Below are positions 12,792 through 18,696 of a stretch of 21,628 nucleotides of DNA, piece by piece. The notes beneath the pieces are model-generated. The model was not told the origin of the DNA, ran no database searches, and saw only the letters and a program-made list of their open reading frames with translations. Numbering within the stretch: the stretch's first letter is position 1; every line of letters starts with the position of its first letter. The translations under genes were made by a program, and so were the position numbers. Source of the DNA: a virus; the IMG/VR virus record IMGVR_UViG_3300027859_000090, positions 1 to 21,628 of that record. One strand, given 5' to 3'.

Positions 12792-14004
12792 TTAATACCT
12801 CCTCAGCATTTTTCATTATAATATCATTCATATACTTACCACTTTTTTTGTCAGGTGTTATCATATCTTTTAGTTGTTTATGTAGTCTATTATACAACAC
12901 TTCATCACCATTGTAAAGGTTTATTTTTTCTAATAAGTCGTTTGAATCTTTCACTCTTAATTCTTCAGGAAAGCCAATATTTTTTTGCTCATCATATGTT
13001 GGATGCATAAACGGTATGATGCCATGTTTTATCATTTCCCAAAACTTACCCGTTGCCCAGCCGGGAGCGATAGGAATACAGAAAGTATACTTAGTTCTTG
13101 GAAACTGCCATGATAGTTCAGACATCGCAACCTGTTCAATTCTAGGATCCTTTAAAGCTTTTTCATTCCATACTCCATAAACTTGTACATCTTCAACGCT
13201 GTCAAGTATAAAGTTTTTTAAGTCATTATATCTTGATGGCTTACCTTCGTTTAGCCACAATACCATATTAATATCACGCACATGTTCAGGCTCATCAAAG
13301 AAAGCATCAAGTCCGGCAGGCTCTTCCTCTTCAACAACATATAATGTTTCAATACCTGAATATACTGCAGGAACCTTATCAACAATCATCTCATTAGATT
13401 CATAAGAAACTCTGTGCTCAACTTCGACAGTCTCATTAATCAGCTGTAATATTCTCTTTGGTGGAATCAGTATATCTTTAGCTGGTTTAGGATAACATCT
13501 TGGATCAAGTGATAGTACCATATATGGAATTTTCGTCTCATTAATAAAATGATGTATTGGGCCGGCATATTTCGCAGCTGCCATCAATGTCTTAATTGGC
13601 TTACCATCCTTTAAGGTCTTACCTTGTACTGCATATTCAAGTACTCCACCTGCAATAAAGATACCAATATCAAACTTTTCTTCAGTCTTAATAACATGTT
13701 CCATGTATCTCCATGATTCTGTTACCTCATCTTTATCATCTTGGTTATCAAACCAGTCTTTAAACTTAGCCCATACGTCAATCACGTTACCATGTGGATC
13801 AACTTTCTTTCTTACCTCAGGTTTAAGCCTTGAAAAGTTTGACCTACCTATAAGATAGAAAGTATCTTCTGGATTAAACTTAATAAGAGTTTGAAATATA
13901 ATTCTTGCATCAATTGACCCTGCGGTCATAGCCTTCTTACCAGTACCCTTTTCTTCTGGTCCAAACTTTATTGACTTACCTATTTTACCTAGTGCTATTC
14001 TCAT
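12781..14004 (-). CDS. GT-B glycosyltransferase, T4 beta-glucosyltransferase-like (candidate DNA glucosyltransferase)
   Basis: 407 aa (T4 beta-GT is 351). By eye the N-terminus MRIALGKIGKSIKF parallels MKIAIINMGNNVINF of beta-GT. NEGKPSRYNDLKNFILDS (252-269), then EDVQVYGVWNEKALKDPR (271-288), parallels the beta-GT stretch carrying the UDP-binding Arg191/Arg195 and NIEFFGNAREKQFKNPK. GKFWEMIKHGIIPFMHPTYD (319-338) parallels LRVWETMASDAVMLIDEEFD, with Glu323 at the place of UDP-ribose-binding Glu272. The C-terminal helix (NDLLEKINLYNGDEVLYNRL) also matches. This suggests a UDP-sugar transferase acting on hydroxymethylcytosine DNA, in keeping with the dCMP hydroxymethylase in the operon. The similarity is remote and recalled from memory. 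Confidence 0.55.
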   Translation of the reverse strand: MRIALGKIGKSIKFGPEEKGTGKKAMTAGSIDARIIFQTLIKFNPEDTFYLIGRSNFSRLKPEVRKKVDPHGNVIDVWAKFKDWFDNQDDKDEVTESWRYMEHVIKTEEKFDIGIFIAGGVLEYAVQGKTLKDGKPIKTLMAAAKYAGPIHHFINETKIPYMVLSLDPRCYPKPAKDILIPPKRILQLINETVEVEHRVSYESNEMIVDKVPAVYSGIETLYVVEEEEPAGLDAFFDEPEHVRDINMVLWLNEGKPSRYNDLKNFILDSVEDVQVYGVWNEKALKDPRIEQVAMSELSWQFPRTKYTFCIPIAPGWATGKFWEMIKHGIIPFMHPTYDEQKNIGFPEELRVKDSNDLLEKINLYNGDEVLYNRLHKQLKDMITPDKKSGKYMNDIIMKNAEEVLNGK

Positions 14005-14383
14005 AATATTCTTTACACTCCTTTAATACTTGAGTAACGTATTTTTTATCATTTAGTTTACGGTTAAGGCCTGATGGATGTGGTAACTTAAAGTGATCCA
14101 CATTAATCTTTGCTAGTGCTTCAGATGCAACATTACCTAAAGCAATAACTTTTTCGTAACCTTTACTAATAGTATATAGCCTGTCATAATCTATATCTTT
14201 TTTAGTAAAGGTACCTGGGTGAGGATAGGTGTTAGAAAATGAAAAAAAATTAACACCTATCCAATCCATCCACTCATACATTTTACCAATAGTGCTTCCA
14301 CTACGAATACCTTCATCTTTTTTTCGAAAGTCTTGACCCGGTCCGGGGTTTTGTGCAATAACTAATACTTTATCCAATCCCAT
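13985..14383 (-). CDS. Uracil-DNA-glycosylase-fold protein
   Basis: 132 aa, shorter than usual UDGs (about 200). The ATG at 14381-14383 has AGG about 7 nt upstream and overlaps the deaminase by 22 nt. Residues 7-16 (LVIAQNPGPG) match motif I of the UDG superfamily (GxNP), SFSNTYPHPG (48-57) fits the following loop, ALGNVASEAL (81-90) the LGxxA block, and LPHPSGLNRKL (100-110) the HPS motif II. It lies between the dCMP deaminase and the glucosyltransferase-like gene, suggesting work on a modified or deaminated base, or on a nucleotide. Related small phage proteins are poorly characterised, so base excision activity is not assured. Confidence 0.75.
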   Translation of the reverse strand: MGLDKVLVIAQNPGPGQDFRKKDEGIRSGSTIGKMYEWMDWIGVNFFSFSNTYPHPGTFTKKDIDYDRLYTISKGYEKVIALGNVASEALAKINVDHFKLPHPSGLNRKLNDKKYVTQVLKECKEYYENSTR

Positions 14384-14802
14384 ACTACACCTGCTTCTTT
14401 AAACATTGATATTGAACTTGATATTGACTCTTGCCAGTTTTCTGGTATCTCTTGTTCTGGCGTTACAACTCTGCTTATGCCAGCTTGGATTAAACCTTTT
14501 GCACAATCATGGCATATTGGTAAGCCTATTACGTAGATTGTAGAGCCTTTTAATGATACACCATTTTCAGCTGCATTATAAATCGCATTCATTTCTGCAT
14601 GAACTATACGTTTATACTTTATGGCTTTATTTAAATAATATAATTCATGATCGTCTACACCTCTAGGAAAACCATTATAACCTTGAGCTATCACTGTACG
14701 ATTTCTAACAGCAACTGAGCCAACCTGTGTTGAGGGGTCTTTTGACCACGAGGCTACAAGCTTTGCCATTTCTAAAAATCTTTTATCCCATTTATTTGAC
14801 AA
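14362..14802 (-). CDS. cd: dCMP deaminase
   Basis: 146 aa counted from TTG 14800-14802, giving MSNKWDKRFLEMAK, the usual start of this family; AAAGG lies 10 nt before it. An ATG at 14818-14820 would add 6 residues but has no SD. Zinc site: HAEMNA (His68, Glu70 as proton shuttle) and PICHDC (Cys97, Cys100). The substrate loop is QGYNGFPRGVDD (40-51). It converts dCMP to dUMP, feeding ThyX, and competes with the gp42-like enzyme for dCMP. It is shorter than T4 Cd (193 aa), so the allosteric insert may be reduced. Its start overlaps the gp42-like stop by 11 nt. Confidence 0.93.
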   Translation of the reverse strand: MSNKWDKRFLEMAKLVASWSKDPSTQVGSVAVRNRTVIAQGYNGFPRGVDDHELYYLNKAIKYKRIVHAEMNAIYNAAENGVSLKGSTIYVIGLPICHDCAKGLIQAGISRVVTPEQEIPENWQESISSSISMFKEAGVVWDWIKY

Positions 14803-15469
14803 GATCAAAGTGCCTTTCATAAACATGCAAGTTTTGTACTTGCCACATGATATCACCAAGAGTTATTTCATTATCGTCTTCACTCTTACACTCGTTATAA
14901 TCTTTAACTAAGTCTTCTAGAACATAAAGCTGCCAAGCATAGTCATTTTTATATCCGAACACGACATCGTTAGAGCGCATTTGTACGACACAGTGTAGTT
15001 TATCATCACGTATGTAATAAGTAACGGCATTAGTACATATGAAATCGCTTTTACCATTTTCATTATATTCCTCCCATATACTTGGACGGTTGTAAATCAT
15101 TGAGGCTCTACGGCCATCAGGATTTACTAAGAGCTCATCAAGAACTCTACCGTATTGATGGTAATACTTATCAGAATAGATAATTTGACCATAATTAGAA
15201 TTAATTTCACCATAGTCATTTGCTGCATACTGCCAAGCTTCAGGTACTTTGCCACCGATAGCATTTACGTTAGTGATTTGACTCTTATACCATTGCAATT
15301 CTTTATCAATATAAGTTTGACTAGGTGTACCAAATATTGCAGGTTCATCAGCAATAAATGAAGCACCAATCCATTCAATAGTTTTTTGTCCGGTCTTATC
15401 GATAGTAAATACTTCATTAAGAAGTTTGGATTTAAATAAACCTCTTACGTCTTCAATCTTATTAATCAT
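14792..15469 (-). CDS. 42: dCMP hydroxymethylase (T4 gp42-like)
   Basis: 225 aa (T4 gp42 is 246). The ATG at 15467-15469 has AAGG 5 nt upstream. Long stretches match T4 gp42 from memory: DKTGQKTIEWIGASFIADEP (24-43), GEINSNYG (87-94), RRASMIYNRPS (120-130), SDFICTNAVTYYIRD (141-155) and RSNDVVFGYKNDYAWQ (165-180). Cys145 corresponds to catalytic Cys148, and Asp176 to Asp179, the residue that replaces the dUMP-binding Asn of thymidylate synthase and selects dCMP; both have the same 3-residue offset. It makes 5-hydroxymethyl-dCMP from dCMP and methylene-tetrahydrofolate. It ends just after LHVYERHFDLVK, about 20 residues short of the T4 C-terminus. Confidence 0.93.
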   Translation of the reverse strand: MINKIEDVRGLFKSKLLNEVFTIDKTGQKTIEWIGASFIADEPAIFGTPSQTYIDKELQWYKSQITNVNAIGGKVPEAWQYAANDYGEINSNYGQIIYSDKYYHQYGRVLDELLVNPDGRRASMIYNRPSIWEEYNENGKSDFICTNAVTYYIRDDKLHCVVQMRSNDVVFGYKNDYAWQLYVLEDLVKDYNECKSEDDNEITLGDIMWQVQNLHVYERHFDLVK

Positions 15470-15758
15470 CTTGACCTTCCATCTTTCCACGCATATATGA
15501 TACTGCAAAAGAGCAATAGTTAATCATATCTTTGTAAGTATCTTCGAGTGATTCAAACTTTGGATCACCTTCAGCTTCAAGTAAAGACTGTGCACGTAAT
15601 AGTTTTTGATGTATCATATCATGAATAGTATCAACACCTCTACGATAGTGCATAGCCTGCTTTATATTTGAGTTAGGATTTTGATAGTCTTGTGACTTTT
15701 TTAGTTGTAACTCAATACATTCATTAAGAACGTTTACTGACTCTTTAGACTCTGACAA
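15462..15758 (-). CDS. DUF1599 / Nmad1-like protein
   Basis: 98 aa. The start is set at TTG 15756-15758: GGAG is 6 nt upstream of it but directly abuts the in-frame ATG at 15762-15764. The family pattern is a helical domain with a KKSQDYQNPNSNIKQAMHYR block, RGVDTIHDMIHQKLLRAQSL and FESLEDTYKDMINYCSFAVS. These parallel DUF1599 (nucleotide modification associated domain 1: KxxDYG, then IxxKxxRxxxL, then ExxxDxINY). The family co-occurs with base-modification genes and phage thymidylate synthase relatives, and here it immediately precedes gp42. It may channel or regulate nucleotide precursors; mechanism unknown. Confidence 0.6.
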   Translation of the reverse strand: MSESKESVNVLNECIELQLKKSQDYQNPNSNIKQAMHYRRGVDTIHDMIHQKLLRAQSLLEAEGDPKFESLEDTYKDMINYCSFAVSYMRGKMEGQDD

Positions 15759-15960
15759 TTTCATCTCCATACACAAAGTGCCTGTTGTCAAGATCAATGA
15801 TGCAGTGATCAATTAACTTTTCATGCATCTTATCAACATCAATTCCACACTTGGAACTATGTCTTGGTTCAGGCATAATCTCAATCTTCTTGATTTTATT
15901 AAAGCCATACTTTGTTTCAACCGTATCACCTACATAAAATATATTATCAAACTTAACCAT
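15745..15960 (-). CDS. Small hypothetical protein
   Basis: 71 aa. The ATG at 15958-15960 shares a base with the previous stop (TAATG) and has AGGGG 5 nt upstream. The sequence looks like a small beta-barrel: NIFYVGDTVETKYGFNKIKK, then VDKMHEKLIDHCIIDLDNRH, FVYGDEIVRV. A charged VGD...VxTKYG start followed by strand-rich sequence is seen in SH3-like or KOW-like folds, but that is only impression. Its end overlaps the DUF1599-like gene by 14 nt. No function assigned. Confidence 0.65.
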   Translation of the reverse strand: MVKFDNIFYVGDTVETKYGFNKIKKIEIMPEPRHSSKCGIDVDKMHEKLIDHCIIDLDNRHFVYGDEIVRV

Positions 15961-16136
15961 TATATCCCCTTTGTTTCAATTTTAAGTATTTCATTTGGAT
16001 TTAAAGCTAGACACTTAAAGGTATCAAATGCATTATCAGTTGAGTTTTTTTCACTGTAACCACGCTCTACTACTGAAAGTGTAACTGATTTAGTAATATT
16101 ATCTTGAGTGTATATACATGTTTGATATTCGTGCAT
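15960..16136 (-). CDS. 58-aa hypothetical protein
   Basis: Read directly: ATG at 16134-16136, TAA at 15960-15962. GGAG lies 7 nt before the ATG, and both ends share one base with the neighbouring genes (TAATG on each side), which strongly supports a real gene. The product runs MHEYQTCIYTQDNITKSVTL and continues with VVERGYSEKNSTDNAFDTFK, CLALNPNEILKIETKGI: hydrophilic, two cysteines, no membrane segment. Not recognised. It fills the 175-nt gap between the two adjacent genes of the P3 unit. Confidence 0.7.
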   Translation of the reverse strand: MHEYQTCIYTQDNITKSVTLSVVERGYSEKNSTDNAFDTFKCLALNPNEILKIETKGI

Positions 16137-16513
16137 TATTGAACTCCCTGTTCTTTAGCCGCAGCTAACATAATTGGCGTAAAGATTCTTTCGATTTGAT
16201 CTTCCCACATATCCCAGCTATCATTATTAAAATATTTGAAAGAATTCATTGTAGGAATATTCCACTTATCAATATAGTAACTTTCGTTTTCAGCAAAGAT
16301 GCTTACAAACAATCCTCTTTTATTACAAAGACCATTGTTAAAGAAATCATAAGCAGCATTTTGTGCTCTTCTAAACTTTTCAAGATTCTTGTTTGAAGAC
16401 ATTGGCTTTTCACATCTACCAGAAGCTGGTATAAGCTCATTTAACTTATCTCTTAAACTTTCAAAACCTGAGTTAACACCCCAGTTATTTGTAAATAATT
16501 CTAATTGTTTCAT
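16136..16513 (-). CDS. Conserved hypothetical protein, first gene after P3
   Basis: 125 aa. The ATG at 16511-16513 is 9 nt from GGAG. An in-frame ATG at 16535-16537 exists, but it belongs to the leader shared with P2, where it is not in frame with the gene, so it is not used as the start. Blocks such as LRDKLNELIPASGRCEKP, NKNLEKFRRAQNAAYDFFNN and GLCNKRGLFVSIF recall hypothetical proteins of marine T4-like phages. Residues 90-125 form an amphipathic helical tail (DMWEDQIERIFTPIMLAAAK). No known domain. Early expression is implied by promoter P3. Confidence 0.7.
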   Translation of the reverse strand: MKQLELFTNNWGVNSGFESLRDKLNELIPASGRCEKPMSSNKNLEKFRRAQNAAYDFFNNGLCNKRGLFVSIFAENESYYIDKWNIPTMNSFKYFNNDSWDMWEDQIERIFTPIMLAAAKEQGVQ

Positions 16514-16522
16514 TTTTTTATT

Positions 16523-16577
16523 CTCCGCTTTTTTCATTTTATAGATCTATTATACACTATTTCTCGTCATTTGTAAA
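16523..16577 (-). promoter_or_regulatory. Promoter P3 with conserved leader and palindrome
   Basis: TTTACA (16572-16577), spacer 17, TATAAT (16549-16554), minus strand. ATAGATCTAT palindrome at 16541-16550. The leader from the -10 to the GCGGAG site is identical to P2. Upstream A-rich GTGAAAAAA repeats match P2, and TTAACATGTTAA (16609-16620) lies about 30 nt upstream. It drives the long operon containing gp42 and the modification genes. Confidence 0.88.
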
Positions 16578-16608
16578 CAGTTTTTTTCACTTTTTTTCAT
16601 TTTTGTTA

Positions 16609-16620
16609 TTAACATGTTAA
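16609..16620. repeat. TTAACATGTTAA palindrome, copy 1
   Basis: A perfect 12-bp palindrome containing the stop codon of the 48-aa gene (TAA at 16617-16619) and lying about 32 nt upstream of the P3 -35. Further copies: 16857-16868 (identical) and 21433-21444 (one change, TTAACTTGTTAA). It could be a short stem-loop or a protein-binding site; it is too weak to be a convincing terminator. Confidence 0.75.
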
Positions 16621-16763
16621 TCAAATTGATTTTCAAGAAATTCAAATTTGATTTGGTTATTATGAAGTGGTTGAAGTCTTTTTAATTCTTTATGAAAATT
16701 AGATAAAGATTCGAACCAGTACTCAATTGTGTTATCTGGGTATGTGATTTTAACTGTAACCAT
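16617..16763 (-). CDS. 48-aa hypothetical protein
   Basis: Read directly: ATG at 16761-16763, TAA at 16617-16619. AGGAG sits 7 nt upstream, and promoter P4 lies just before it. The product begins MVTVKITYPDNTIEYWFESL and continues SNFHKELKRLQPLHNNQIKF, EFLENQFD: a strand-turn-strand start and a helical, charged rest. It is the only gene between promoters P4 and P3, so the P4 cassette plus this gene forms a self-contained unit. Function unknown. Confidence 0.7.
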   Translation of the reverse strand: MVTVKITYPDNTIEYWFESLSNFHKELKRLQPLHNNQIKFEFLENQFD

Positions 16764-16786
16764 GATTTAACTCCTAATTAATTATT

Positions 16787-16825
16787 TAATGTATACATTA
16801 TACCATAGTTTTTCGGCTTTGTAAA
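16787..16825 (-). promoter_or_regulatory. Promoter P4 with TAATGTATACATTA palindrome
   Basis: TTTACA (16820-16825, in GTTTACAAA), spacer 17, TATAAT (16797-16802), minus strand. A perfect 14-bp palindrome TAATGTATACATTA (16787-16800) overlaps the -10 and start, at the same place where P2/P3/P5 carry ATAGATCTAT. An A-run lies upstream, then TTAACATGTTAA at 16857-16868. Confidence 0.85.
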
Positions 16826-16856
16826 CAGTTTTTTTCATTTTATTTGATTTTTGTTG

Positions 16857-16868
16857 TTAACATGTTAA
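16857..16868. repeat. TTAACATGTTAA palindrome, copy 2
   Basis: Identical to the copy at 16609-16620. It includes the stop codon (TAA 16865-16867) of the preceding gene and lies about 31 nt upstream of the P4 -35 hexamer, the same geometry as copy 1 relative to P3. Confidence 0.75.
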
Positions 16869-17392
16869 ATTATTTTAAAGTAATTTTTATTTTTTTTATT
16901 ATAAATTAAAGATTCCATTACATCTTTTGCTTTTAACACTTTTAAAAAATCGAATGAAATCCTGTCACCTACTACATAATTTCTTTCTAGCATTGGCCTT
17001 GATGTATAAAAGACAAAATAATCTAAAAAGCCAATACTTATAGACTCATCTAATTGATCTTTCATAGATTTACCCCATTTATTCTTTTCAGTTTGAACAT
17101 TAAAAAAGAAATTACCGGTACCTTTTTGTTCTTTTAAATGTTTAAAATCTAGTTTGTTATTAATATAAGATCCATCATATCTCCATGCTTTGGATTCATT
17201 TTCATATTTAATTGGTGGTTCTATTGATTTACTTTGTATTAAAGTGTGTTCTAGTAATAAGTGATCTGAATTTTTAAAATTATTCCAAGAACTATAGTTT
17301 CCATATTTTGTTTGATTATTGCGATAATCGATAAAATCTTGATTAACTTCAACTGTTAAATCATCAATCATATCAGATATTTTTATAGACAT
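16865..17392 (-). CDS. Unrecognised 175-aa protein
   Basis: The start is uncertain: ATG at 17390-17392 (20-nt overlap with the previous gene) or ATG at 17369-17371 (no overlap, 7 residues shorter); neither has a clear SD. Composition is rich in Lys, Asn, Phe and Tyr, more AT-rich than its neighbours. Segments include WNNFKNSDHLLLEHTLIQSK, ESKAWRYDGSYINNKLDFKH, LKEQKGTGNFFFNVQTEKNK and LDYFVFYTSRPMLERNYVVG. The LDFKHLKEQKG region with several acidic and lysine residues could be a nuclease-like core, but I cannot identify a motif. It follows the AEP-like gene and ends at the P4 cassette. It may be a recent insertion. Confidence 0.6.
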   Translation of the reverse strand: MSIKISDMIDDLTVEVNQDFIDYRNNQTKYGNYSSWNNFKNSDHLLLEHTLIQSKSIEPPIKYENESKAWRYDGSYINNKLDFKHLKEQKGTGNFFFNVQTEKNKWGKSMKDQLDESISIGFLDYFVFYTSRPMLERNYVVGDRISFDFLKVLKAKDVMESLIYNKKNKNYFKII

Positions 17393-18299
17393 ACTCGAGA
17401 GCACGGTTAGCCTCCTTTTCCATTGGACGGTTCTTATACCAATTACCAGTTTCTGTGTCAAGTTCACGACATAACACAGTAATTTCGTCAGGCGTAATTG
17501 GATATTTGTTTTTTACGGCATTGCCTGCAGTTGCCACCATAATCTGATACATCTTATGATACCAACCAGTTTTGGTAATCATTCGATATTCTTTTTCAAG
17601 TTGTTTAGGAAAGAAAGGACAGTTAGCATAAGATGACCAATTTACATTAGTATTATCAAGTTTTGCTTTTCTGTGTTCGAGTATTTCTTTTTGCATATCT
17701 TCGGGTAAGCTATCAAAAAAGTTATTACTAGATTTCTCACGATATGGGTATTTGTTCATTAAGACATCAGGATCAATATAATGCCCAGCACCACTAAAAA
17801 TAAAATTATACGCATCACTATATGCTGCTGGTATATAATACATCCTAGAAAGGTCTTTGGTTTGCTTATCTCCCATATCTCCGAGCTCTGTTTGGAGAGA
17901 AAACCAAAAGTGTCGAATTTTTTCAGCCGCGACTGTTTTGGTAAGCGGGAAGACAAGACGAAATTTAGGTAAAGAATGTGTACTACTAGCAGTGCTATAG
18001 CACACAAACCTAATACCATTAAACTTATTATTAATGGCGTCATAAAAGTCTCCTTCATATTTAAAATCATCAACATCAACTGCACACCAACCAGCCCACA
18101 TTGTGACATTATCATTAGCACGCGTGGTATCAGGTTTGTACTGAGCTGGCGACATGAGTGGCGCGTCTTTCTTTGATTTTATAGTACGCTTTGATAATCC
18201 ATACAATGCGTGTTCAAAACTATTAAAATCAGTAAACGTTAATTTTTGCTTAGTCTTATTATCAAATATACTATTAAAAAGAGTCAGTGATATTTCCAT
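17373..18299 (-). CDS. AEP (prim-pol)-like primase candidate
   Basis: 308 aa. The ATG at 18297-18299 follows AAGGG by 5 nt and overlaps the MazG-like gene by 26 nt. Residues 69-79 (AGWCAVDVDDF) have the hDhD pattern of archaeo-eukaryotic primases, FVCYSTASSTHSLPKFRLVF (98-117) the strand plus SxH and KxR region, and LSRMYYIPAAYSDAY (150-164) the late Ser-Arg block. A C-terminal helical region (GWYHKMYQIMVATAGNAVKN, then ITPDEITVLCRELD) resembles PriCT-like tails. It may make primers or act as a replication initiator-like protein. A DnaG-type gp61 is not present in the window, so this protein could replace or add to it. The assignment rests on motif spacing, not on close similarity. Confidence 0.55.
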   Translation of the reverse strand: MEISLTLFNSIFDNKTKQKLTFTDFNSFEHALYGLSKRTIKSKKDAPLMSPAQYKPDTTRANDNVTMWAGWCAVDVDDFKYEGDFYDAINNKFNGIRFVCYSTASSTHSLPKFRLVFPLTKTVAAEKIRHFWFSLQTELGDMGDKQTKDLSRMYYIPAAYSDAYNFIFSGAGHYIDPDVLMNKYPYREKSSNNFFDSLPEDMQKEILEHRKAKLDNTNVNWSSYANCPFFPKQLEKEYRMITKTGWYHKMYQIMVATAGNAVKNKYPITPDEITVLCRELDTETGNWYKNRPMEKEANRALEYVYKNI

Positions 18300-18696
18300 G
18301 ATTACCCTTATGATCTGGACCTTCCCAACCTTCTGGCTTTACCAAGTCTGGCAATCCAAGTGGATTAGGACGTCCTTCTTTTATTCCAACTTCTTTTGAC
18401 ATGTTGGCTCTATATACTTCATCCCATGCTTTATTAGCATCAACGCCAAATACTTCAAGCGTACCGATTGCAAAAACACATAAGTCAATAATACCATCAA
18501 CCATTTCTTCTGCATCTTTTTTCTCAAAAGCATTCTTTGTTTCATCAAGTTCTTCTTGCATCATACCAATTCTAAATTGCATGAACTTATTAATTTTTCT
18601 CCAATCTACATCAGACTGCAGCTCAGCCTGCATCCATTTGTTGACTCCATATTTTTTATGCATATCTTGCATGTCTTTAAACCAGTTTGTACTCAT
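18274..18696 (-). CDS. MazG-like NTP pyrophosphohydrolase
   Basis: 140 aa. The ATG at 18694-18696 overlaps the polymerase stop as ATGA, with GGAGGA 9 nt upstream. The all-alpha NTP-PPase metal site is visible: MMQEELDETKNAF (Glu48, Glu49, Glu52) and AEEMVDGIIDL (Glu64, Asp67, Asp71). The tail WDEVYRANMSKEVGIKEGRP followed by LPDLVKPEGWEGPDH is the usual substrate-binding end of phage MazG-like proteins. It cleaves a (d)NTP to (d)NMP and pyrophosphate. Given the dCMP hydroxymethylase in the window, a role like T4 gp56 dCTPase/dUTPase (same superfamily fold) is plausible: it would remove dCTP and supply dCMP. The substrate is inferred from context. Confidence 0.85.
   Translation of the reverse strand: MSTNWFKDMQDMHKKYGVNKWMQAELQSDVDWRKINKFMQFRIGMMQEELDETKNAFEKKDAEEMVDGIIDLCVFAIGTLEVFGVDANKAWDEVYRANMSKEVGIKEGRPNPLGLPDLVKPEGWEGPDHKGNHGNITDSF

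Noticed and set aside
14792-15469. Thymidylate synthase (ThyA) label for the gp42-like gene
   Set aside because: Much closer to T4 gp42 in long stretches, has Asp at the substrate-selecting position, and ThyX already supplies dTMP.
16136-16537. Longer start (ATG 16535-16537) adding MKKAENKK
   Set aside because: The extra codons are the leader shared with P2, where they are not in frame with the gene, and no SD precedes that ATG.
16609-16620. Rho-independent terminator at the TTAACATGTTAA palindrome
   Set aside because: Stem of at most 4-5 AT pairs with no GC and no following U-run on the minus strand; better regarded as a binding site or vestigial stem-loop.
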